Source: JBCBWG01 sp039186015
Lineage (GTDB): Bacteria; Pseudomonadota; Alphaproteobacteria; Rhizobiales; Hyphomicrobiaceae
Assembly: GCA_039186015.1 (NCBI GenBank)
Contig: JBCDAH010000060.1
Span: 1 to 28,499 of the forward strand
Length of the DNA: 28,499 nt
Direction of reading: 5' to 3'
Below, one piece after another: positions 22,352 through 28,499 of this stretch (positions are counted from its first letter, which is position 1; every line of letters begins with the position of its first letter). The position numbers and the translations under genes were made by a program. Below the pieces are notes generated by a model, which worked only from the letters and a program-made list of their open reading frames with translations, did no database searches and was not told the origin of the DNA.

Positions 22352-24339
22352 TCCGCAGCCTCTCTCACTGGCGCCTGAGCCTGGCCTGCCGCAGGGTGAA
22401 CTTTCATATCTACGATCCGGACATCGCCCTCGATCGCACCTTTGCGGCCATCTTCGAACGTGACCTCAGTTGAGATCTTGCAGCGCTCGGAACCGTCGTA
22501 GAGGGCGGCAAACAGTGGCGCGTAACGTTCGGCCACGAATGATCGCCGTACTTTCTGCGTGCGCGTAATCTCCCCGTCGTCCGGATCCAGCTCCTTGTGC
22601 AGAATCAAGAAGCGATGGATCTGCGCATTCGCCACGCGCTCTTCGCGTGCGAGCGCACGGTTCACTTCGTCCACATGTTTCGCCAGCATAGCGTACACGT
22701 CTGGGTGCGCGGCAAGTTCCTGATAGCTGGCATAGATGATGTTGTTGCGCTCTGCCCAGTTGCCGACGGCGGTCAGGTCGATATTGAGCAGCGCTGTCGC
22801 ATACGGACGCCCGTCGCCGATTGCAACGGCTTCCTGGATGTTCGGGAAAAACTTGAGCTTGTTTTCAATGTACTTCGGCGGAAACAGACTGCCGTCTTCA
22901 AGCTGCCCGACATCCTTGGCCCGATCGATGATCTTGAGATGCCCGTGCTCGTCGAAGAAGCCCGCGTCGCCGGTTTTGACCATACCGTCTTCGGTCAGCG
23001 TTTCCGCTGTCTTGTCCGGCTCCTTGAAGTAGCCAACGAACATGCCGGGCGACTTGAACAAGACCTCGCCCGTCTCGGAGATCTGGACGTCGACATGCGG
23101 CGCCGGCGGCCCGACGGTATCGGCATAGATCTCGCCGTTCGGTTGGCAGGTTACGTACAGAAAAGCTTCCGTCTGGCCGTACAACTGCTTCAGGTTCAGA
23201 CCGAGTGAGCGATAGAAGGCAAACAGGTCCGGCCCGATCGCCTCGCCGGCGGTATACGCCGTTCTAATGCGCGAGAATCCAAGGCGGTTCTTAAGCGGTC
23301 CATAGACCAGAACGTTTCCGAGCGCGTACGCCAAACGACCGTAAAACGGGACCGACTTCTTGTTCAGGATGTTTTCGCCGTAGCGCTTCGCGACGGCCAA
23401 GAATGCCTTGAACAATCCGCGTTTTAATGTACCCGCATCTTCCATGCGGATCATCAGCTGCGTGAGCAAATTTTCAAATACGCGAGGTGGTGCGAAGTAA
23501 AACGTCGGGCCGATTTCGCGCAGGTTTTCCTGCACGGTTTCGCGGCTCTCGGGACAGGCGAGGCAGAAGCCAGCGACCATCGCTTGCGCGTAGTTCAGAT
23601 AGTGATCGCCAACCCAAGCCAACGGAAGATAAGCCAAGGTTTCGTCAAACTCATTCAGCCCGTCGAACACGACGGTGTCATAAGCAGCGTTCACGGTACC
23701 GGCGGCTGTGAGCAGGACCCCTTTCGAGCGCCCGGTCGTGCCGGACGTGTACAACGTGACGCTGATATCGTCGCCGTGTCCCTGCTCGATTTCGCCGCGC
23801 CACCACGTGTCGTCGCGCGTTGATTTCCGGCCAATGTCCTGAACATCGGCGAACGACTTCAAGTGCCCGTGATCGTATTTCTGAAGACCGCGATCCTCAT
23901 CGTAAATCACGTCGTGCAGGTTCGGGATCTGGTCTTGCAGCGACAGAAGCTTGTCGACCTGCTCTTGATCCTGGACGACCGCCATAGTGACTTCGGCGTG
24001 GTCGAGGACGTAGGCCATTTCTTCCGCGACCGCGTCTTCGTAAACGGGCACGGGAACGGCACCGAGACTTTGTGCCGCAGCAAATGCCCAATATAATCTC
24101 GGCCGATTGCTGCCGATGATCGCAATACGCTGTCCGCGCTTAAGACCCAGCTCCGCCAGACCGAGCGCAAAGTCGCGCACGTCTGCACACGTCTCGGACC
24201 AAGTCCACGTCTGCCAGATTCCAAGCTCTTTGAGACGATATGCGGGTCGATTTCCGAATGCACTTGCATTGCGCAATAGCAACTTTGGAATCGTATCTAT
24301 ACGCGCAAGGCCTGCGCGTGACGCGTCAGCGTCCGCCAC
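22348..24339 (-). CDS. Long-chain-type acyl-CoA ligase (AMP-binding)
   Basis: This 663 aa adenylate-forming ligase resembles the long-chain acyl-CoA synthetase (FAA/FadD15-like) branch. The phosphate loop is TSGTTGRSKG (198-207), YGQTEAF marks the A5 motif, and GDAGFFDEHGHLKIIDRAKD covers A7/A8. A C-terminal tail of about 60 residues follows the usual end. I chose GTG 24339 because GGGAGGGA lies about ten bases upstream; the frame stays open to 24444, but that ATG has no ribosome-binding site and its leader is Ala/Ser/Arg-rich. It is the first gene of the Liv operon and diverges from the dehydrogenase gene at 24506. It probably activates the substrate imported by the Liv system, by inference. 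Confidence 0.88.
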   Translation of the reverse strand: MADADASRAGLARIDTIPKLLLRNASAFGNRPAYRLKELGIWQTWTWSETCADVRDFALGLAELGLKRGQRIAIIGSNRPRLYWAFAAAQSLGAVPVPVYEDAVAEEMAYVLDHAEVTMAVVQDQEQVDKLLSLQDQIPNLHDVIYDEDRGLQKYDHGHLKSFADVQDIGRKSTRDDTWWRGEIEQGHGDDISVTLYTSGTTGRSKGVLLTAAGTVNAAYDTVVFDGLNEFDETLAYLPLAWVGDHYLNYAQAMVAGFCLACPESRETVQENLREIGPTFYFAPPRVFENLLTQLMIRMEDAGTLKRGLFKAFLAVAKRYGENILNKKSVPFYGRLAYALGNVLVYGPLKNRLGFSRIRTAYTAGEAIGPDLFAFYRSLGLNLKQLYGQTEAFLYVTCQPNGEIYADTVGPPAPHVDVQISETGEVLFKSPGMFVGYFKEPDKTAETLTEDGMVKTGDAGFFDEHGHLKIIDRAKDVGQLEDGSLFPPKYIENKLKFFPNIQEAVAIGDGRPYATALLNIDLTAVGNWAERNNIIYASYQELAAHPDVYAMLAKHVDEVNRALAREERVANAQIHRFLILHKELDPDDGEITRTQKVRRSFVAERYAPLFAALYDGSERCKISTEVTFEDGRKGAIEGDVRIVDMKVHPAAGQAQAPVREAAE

Positions 24340-24505
24340 GTTCGCGTACTCCCTCCCATCGCCGTTTACCGGCTGTATTGAAGCGCTTGAGCGGCTATGT
24401 AAACGGGCAGCCGCGACGAAAGCAAGACTGCCGCCTGCCGGCACCGCAAATACGTGAACGTAAAGTATTTGCCGTTCAATGAGAATTGTACAAGAGGATC
24501 AGCCC
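24340..24505. promoter_or_regulatory. Divergent intergenic region between the ligase operon and mmsA
   Basis: These 166 bp separate two divergent genes and should hold both promoters. The ribosome-binding sites for the ligase (GGGAGGGA on the minus strand near 24350-24358) and the dehydrogenase (GAGG near 24494) are visible. No clear palindromic operator was identified. Confidence 0.45.
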
Positions 24506-26005
24506 ATGCCTGAAGTTTTATATCATGTCATCGGCGGCAAGCGTGTCGCCGGCGAAAGCGACCAATTCGGCGACGTCTTCTGGCCGATGACCGGCGAGGT
24601 CGCGGCCCGTGTTCCATTGGCTTCTGCCGCTGAAGTTCGCGCTGCGGTAGAGAATGCAAAGGAAGCACAACCGGCATGGGCCGCTGTCAACCCGCAACGC
24701 CGCGCCCGCATCATGATGAAGTTTATCGACCTCGTTGCGCAGCATAACGATGAGCTTGCTGAGGTTCTGGCGAAAGAGCATGGCAAGACGATTCCCGACG
24801 CGAAGGGTGACATTCAGCGCGGGGTCGAGGTGTGTGAGTTTGCGCTCGGTATCCCGCATTTGATGAAGGGCGAATTCACAGAAGGCGCGGGCCCGGGAAT
24901 CGATATCTATGCGATCCGGCAGCCGCTCGGTGTCGTCGCCGGCATTACGCCGTTCAATTTTCCGGCAATGATCCCGATGTGGAAGTTTGCGCCGGCCATC
25001 GCATGCGGCAACGCCTTTATCCTGAAGCCGTCCGAGCGCGATCCGTCCGTGCCCCTGATGCTGGCCGAGCTGATGCTGGAGGCCGGCCTCCCACCTGGCA
25101 TTCTGAACGTGGTCAACGGCGACAAGGTTGCGGTTGACACATTGTTGGACGACCCGGACATCAAGGCGATCGGATTTGTTGGATCCACGCCGATTGCCGA
25201 GTACGTTTACACGCGTGGCTGCGCGGCCGGGAAACGCGTTCAGTGTTTCGGTGGTGCCAAGAACCATATGATCGTAATGCCGGATGCCGACATGGATCAG
25301 GCTGTGGATGCGCTGATTGGCGCGGGCTACGGATCGGCGGGTGAGCGATGCATGGCCGTCTCCGTCGCGGTTCCGGTTGGCGAGGAGACGGCGGATCGCC
25401 TTGTCGAAAAGCTGATCCCGCGCGTCGAAGGCCTCAAAATCGGACCGTCGATTGATGTCAACGCGGACTTTGGCCCGCTCGTTACGGCCGCACACTTGCA
25501 GAAGGTCAAAGACTATGTGGCGCTCGGCATCGAGGAAGGCGCAAGCCTGAAGGTCGATGGCCGGGATTTCAAAATGCAGGGGTACGAGGACGGCTTCTAT
25601 ATGGGCGGCTGCCTGTTCGACGACGTCAAGCCGGACATGCGCATTTACAAGGAAGAGATCTTCGGCCCGGTGCTCTCGGTTGTGCGCGCCAAAACCTACG
25701 AAGACGGCTTGGCACTTGCGACAGACCATGAGTACGGCAACGGCGTCGCCATCTTTACGCGAGATGGCGATGCGGCGCGTGACTTCGCCTCTCGCGTTGA
25801 AGTCGGCATGGTCGGCGTGAATGTGCCGATCCCCGTACCGTTGGCGTACTATACATTCGGTGGTTGGAAACGGTCCGTTTTCGGCGATTTGAACCAGCAC
25901 GGGCCGGACTCGATCCGCTTCTACACCAAAACCAAAACCGTAACCCAGCGGTGGCCGAGTGGGATCAAGGACGGTGCGGAGTTCTCGATCCCGACGATGA
26001 AGTGA
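24506..26005 (+). CDS. mmsA: Methylmalonate-semialdehyde dehydrogenase (CoA-acylating)
   Basis: This 499 aa enzyme oxidises methylmalonate semialdehyde (or malonate semialdehyde) with NAD and CoA to propionyl-CoA (or acetyl-CoA), a late step of valine and inositol breakdown. It belongs to the aldehyde dehydrogenase family. The catalytic cysteine is Cys282 in AGERCMAVS. The general-base Glu of ordinary ALDHs is absent; the local sequence is CFGGAKNHMIVMPDAD, the signature of the CoA-dependent subgroup. ITPFNFPAMIPMW and KEEIFGPVL are also typical. ATG 24506 has GAGG eight bases upstream; ATG 24479 would add a leader. It diverges from the ligase/Liv operon. A hairpin follows the gene. Confidence 0.94.
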   Translation: MPEVLYHVIGGKRVAGESDQFGDVFWPMTGEVAARVPLASAAEVRAAVENAKEAQPAWAAVNPQRRARIMMKFIDLVAQHNDELAEVLAKEHGKTIPDAKGDIQRGVEVCEFALGIPHLMKGEFTEGAGPGIDIYAIRQPLGVVAGITPFNFPAMIPMWKFAPAIACGNAFILKPSERDPSVPLMLAELMLEAGLPPGILNVVNGDKVAVDTLLDDPDIKAIGFVGSTPIAEYVYTRGCAAGKRVQCFGGAKNHMIVMPDADMDQAVDALIGAGYGSAGERCMAVSVAVPVGEETADRLVEKLIPRVEGLKIGPSIDVNADFGPLVTAAHLQKVKDYVALGIEEGASLKVDGRDFKMQGYEDGFYMGGCLFDDVKPDMRIYKEEIFGPVLSVVRAKTYEDGLALATDHEYGNGVAIFTRDGDAARDFASRVEVGMVGVNVPIPVPLAYYTFGGWKRSVFGDLNQHGPDSIRFYTKTKTVTQRWPSGIKDGAEFSIPTMK

Positions 26006-26044
26006 CCTTGGGCGGAGGCTCTTTGACGGGGCGAGGCGAAGCGA

Positions 26045-26061
26045 TTCCGCCCATGGCGGAA
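26045..26061 (+). terminator. Hairpin downstream of mmsA
   Basis: TTCCGCC at 26045-26051 pairs perfectly with GGCGGAA at 26055-26061 around a three-base loop, 39 bp after the mmsA stop codon. The bases after it (TTGTCT) are only partly T-rich. Confidence 0.4.
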
Positions 26062-26097
26062 ATTGTCTAAGGCCAGCTGCAATCACCCACTCTAGTT

Positions 26098-26121
26098 ATC
26101 CCGGGCCCGCGTGCCCGGGAT
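26098..26121. repeat. GC-rich palindrome resembling a dispersed alphaproteobacterial repeat
   Basis: ATCCCGGGC at 26098-26106 and GCCCGGGAT at 26113-26121 form a perfect 9-bp stem with a 6-base loop. The pattern 'atcccgggc...gcccgggatccacgcc' resembles a short palindromic repeat that I recall as common between genes in Hyphomicrobiales genomes. It lies between the convergent ends of mmsA and the MATE gene and may also act as a terminator. Confidence 0.5.
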
Positions 26122-26163
26122 CCACGCCTGGCCGGACTCGGACACATGTTGCTTTCCAGTCCC

Positions 26164-27573
26164 TCACAGCCCTACGCGGTCTGACGGCGCGCGTGACATA
26201 AGCTCGAACCGCCAGATCAGCGACGCTGCGTAGCACGCGAGCGCAATCAGCAGCCCAATCCATATGCCGCGCACGCCAAAGTCGAGCGTATAGGTCAGAT
26301 ACCAGCTGGCCGGAAAGCCGATACCCCAAAAACTGAAGGCTGCAAGAAGCATCGGGACAGCGGTATCGTTAAAGCCGCGCAACGCGCCCGCCGCGACGGT
26401 CTGCAGTCCATCGACGATGAAAAACGCGGCCGCGAAGATCATCAGGGCTGACGCAAGCTGGAATGTTGCGCGGTTGGCCTCCGTTTCGGCCCCGAGGAAG
26501 AACATGGGAACGATCGAGGATGCCGCAATTGTCGCGATCATCGTTGCGACGGTAACGATCACACCAAGACCCAATGCGACGAATCCGGCGCGGCGTGCGG
26601 AGGTCATATCGCCGGCGCCGAACGGCAGCCCGACGCGCACCGAAGCCGCCATGCCGATGCCGAGCGGAAGCATGAATGCAATTGCCGCGAACTGCAGGGC
26701 GATCTGATGCGCGGCCAGTTGCGGCACGCCGAAGCCGCCGGCCATGAGGTTCGACGCCGTAAATAGCCCGTGCTCAAGCGACATGGCCGCCGCGATCGGA
26801 AGGCCGACAATCATCAGTTTAGCAAAGTGTGCCCAATCGGGACGCCAGAACCGTACAAGCGGTTCGTACCGGGCGTAGGTGCGCCAGCGTGTCACGACCC
26901 ACAGCGCAGCGAGACACGTACCCGTATTGACAATCGTTGTAGCCAAGCCGGCACCGACCAGACCAAGTGCCGGAAAGCCGAAACCGCCGAAGATGAGAAC
27001 GTAGGCAAGCGCAAGGTTGAGCGGTATCGCGGCAACGGTAATCCACAGTGTCGGCTGCGCGGACCCGACAGCACTGATGTAGCCCCGCATCGCCAGGAAC
27101 ACCCAGCCCGGAACAACGGCCCAGATCAGACTGGAGAGATAGACCGCTGCATCCTTGGCGACAGCAGGAACCTGACCAAGTGCAACAAGCATGGGTTCGC
27201 TATAGATCTGCACCAACGCAATTGTCGGCACGGCGAGCACGAGGGCGGCATGAATACCGACACGCAGGCTGCGGCGCACCAAGCGATCATCACCAGCCCC
27301 TACGGCCTGGGCCGTCAATGGCGCAACGGCAGATACCAGCCCCATTCCAAGCAGGAATGTGGCAAACAATACGGTGTGTGCCAGGGCGCCGGCGGCCAGA
27401 TAGGTGTCGCCAAGGCGACCGATCAGGGCAAGATCGGTCGTGAACATGGCAATCTGACCAAGCTGTGTCAGCGCCAAAGGAACGGCGAGCTTAAGCGTCT
27501 CGACAACTTCGGTCAGGATCGGGCGACGATCTGTGTCCCCGGCGCTTTGCAATGTGCGCAACGTCCGTAACAT
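26164..27573 (-). CDS. MATE family efflux transporter
   Basis: This 469 aa inner-membrane protein has the twelve-helix, two-halves layout of MATE (NorM-like) exporters, which expel cationic or other small molecules using a sodium or proton gradient. Features include VPLALTQLGQIAMFTTDLAL in the first helix, GMGLVSAVAPLTAQAVGAGD, and in the second half GIGMAASVRVGLPFGAGD followed by DGLQTVAAGALRGFNDT, all typical positions. ATG 27573 fits the family start; the open frame reaches 27690 with a non-conserved Arg-rich leader. The ribosome-binding site is weak (AAGG). It diverges from the aminotransferase gene at 27841. The substrate is unknown. Confidence 0.92.
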   Translation of the reverse strand: MLRTLRTLQSAGDTDRRPILTEVVETLKLAVPLALTQLGQIAMFTTDLALIGRLGDTYLAAGALAHTVLFATFLLGMGLVSAVAPLTAQAVGAGDDRLVRRSLRVGIHAALVLAVPTIALVQIYSEPMLVALGQVPAVAKDAAVYLSSLIWAVVPGWVFLAMRGYISAVGSAQPTLWITVAAIPLNLALAYVLIFGGFGFPALGLVGAGLATTIVNTGTCLAALWVVTRWRTYARYEPLVRFWRPDWAHFAKLMIVGLPIAAAMSLEHGLFTASNLMAGGFGVPQLAAHQIALQFAAIAFMLPLGIGMAASVRVGLPFGAGDMTSARRAGFVALGLGVIVTVATMIATIAASSIVPMFFLGAETEANRATFQLASALMIFAAAFFIVDGLQTVAAGALRGFNDTAVPMLLAAFSFWGIGFPASWYLTYTLDFGVRGIWIGLLIALACYAASLIWRFELMSRAPSDRVGL

Positions 27574-27840
27574 CGGAACTGCCTTGTCAACGTGGCAGCG
27601 CGTCCCAACGCGCTGGCGTGTTCTGCGATCGTGCGACAACGCGGCCATGTCTTGACAGCCGGCCTGATCGCCCGCTCTCCTTCCGGCCAATGCGCAGAGT
27701 GCGTTGCCGCCTCAAGCGGTATCGCTTCGTTGTCCCACTTGCCTGCGCGGCCACGCAAGCTGTCATCCCATTCGGTGGCCGAGCGGGAAACGTGGGATAG
27801 GCCTCGCGAAACCTGAACCGCCCTAGCACGGAGTGCCGCC

Positions 27841-28499
27841 ATGACCGCTGTTCCCGCCGGAACCGAAACTTGGACCTATGTCGACGGTGACTGGCACGAA
27901 GGCAACGTCGCTGTTGCGGGCCCGTTAACCCACGCCTTCTGGTGTGGATCATCGGTATTCGACGGCGCTCGATCGTTCGAGGGCGTTTCGCCCGATCTCG
28001 ATCAACACTGCGCCCGTGTCAATAGATCAGCGCGCAATCTCGGTCTTTCACCAATGGTTGGTGACGAAGAGATCGCGGGGCTTGTCGGTGACGGTTTGAA
28101 GAGGTTCGAGAGTAAGGACGCCATCTACATCCGACCAATGTACTGGGCTGACAGCGGCGCCTATATGGGTGTGCCTCCGAACCCGGAGACAACGCGGTTC
28201 CTGATCTGCCTCTATGTGTCACCTATGATCCCGCCATCCGGGTTTTCGCTCGGGCTCGCATCGTTCCGGCGTCCGACGCTCGAATGCATGCCGACGAACG
28301 CAAAATCCGGATGCCTTTATCCCAACAATGCGCGTGCCATCATGGAGGTCAGGGCCCGCGGCTTTGACAATGCTCTGGTGCGCGACATGCTCGGCAACGT
28401 TGCTGAGACCGGAACGTCAAACATCTTTCTGGTGAAAGATGGTGCGGTGCGGACACCCGCCGCAAATGGGTGCTTCCTTGCAGGTATCACCCGCGCGCG
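27841..28499 (+). CDS. Branched-chain-type aminotransferase (class IV), partial
   Basis: The reading frame is open from ATG 27841 to the window edge (219 codons), so the C-terminal third is missing. GGAG lies eight bases upstream. Sequence marks of fold-type IV PLP enzymes are GSSVFDGARSFEG (37-48), YIRPMYW (96-102), the PLP-binding lysine probably Lys155 in TNAKSGCLYPN, and NVAETGTSNIF (186-196) containing Glu189, which contacts the PLP nitrogen. The closest match is the branched-chain amino acid aminotransferase subgroup common in alphaproteobacteria, although D-amino acid transaminase or lyase relatives share the fold. It is divergent from the MATE gene with a 267 bp gap in which I see no gene. 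Confidence 0.88.
   Translation, partial: MTAVPAGTETWTYVDGDWHEGNVAVAGPLTHAFWCGSSVFDGARSFEGVSPDLDQHCARVNRSARNLGLSPMVGDEEIAGLVGDGLKRFESKDAIYIRPMYWADSGAYMGVPPNPETTRFLICLYVSPMIPPSGFSLGLASFRRPTLECMPTNAKSGCLYPNNARAIMEVRARGFDNALVRDMLGNVAETGTSNIFLVKDGAVRTPAANGCFLAGITRA

Noticed and set aside
24518..26086. Long minus-strand frame (522 codons) opposite mmsA
   Set aside because: It is the antisense of a well-conserved dehydrogenase gene and is open because of high GC at third codon positions.

Overview
The window looks like a chromosomal segment of an alphaproteobacterium, most likely a member of Hyphomicrobiales. The evidence is moderate to high GC, several ATG-GTG-TGA overlaps, and protein families typical of that group: an HSWYP/ECC-type secreted domain, a Liv-type ABC cluster carrying a PaaK-like ligase, and a MatB-type malonyl-CoA synthetase. 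I cannot name the genus. I see no rRNA, tRNA, CRISPR array, insertion sequence or prophage.

Layout. (1) 248-4074: a complete TRAP uptake system in the order substrate-binding protein, large permease, small permease, with a strong stem-loop just after the binding-protein gene. (2) 4249-5452: two overlapping genes for conserved membrane proteins of unknown function; the second joins a 2TM domain to a secreted HSWYP/ECC-type domain. (3) 7502-5468, minus strand: a CHASE2 sensor with no output domain, followed by a secreted FecR-like protein. (4) 7914-9443: a malonyl-CoA synthetase (matB-like), followed by about 540 bp of non-coding DNA with notable inverted repeats. (5) 9987-14868: a five-gene signalling locus encoding a small coiled-coil protein, an inner-membrane-anchored OmpA-family protein with a large cytosolic part, a Ras/Rab-like small GTPase, a soluble histidine kinase and a stand-alone receiver. 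This is the most interesting part of the window. (6) 24339 down to 14913, minus strand: a catabolic and uptake operon with a long-chain-type acyl-CoA ligase, LivG, a VOC protein, LivH, LivM, a periplasmic binding protein, LivF and a PaaK-like ligase. (7) 24506-26005: methylmalonate-semialdehyde dehydrogenase, divergent from that operon. (8) 27573-26164, minus strand: a MATE exporter. (9) 27841 to the window end: the start of a class IV (branched-chain type) aminotransferase.

How they fit together. Much of the window concerns import and CoA activation of organic or amino-derived acids: the TRAP and Liv transporters, three CoA ligases, an acylating semialdehyde dehydrogenase and an aminotransferase. 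The GTPase/OmpA/kinase locus stands apart. It would place a small G protein, a roadblock/longin-like cytosolic region, a peptidoglycan-binding domain and a phosphorelay in one unit, suggesting an envelope-anchored GTPase signalling system. The gene families can be recognised; their joint function is inferred and, as far as I know, uncharacterised.
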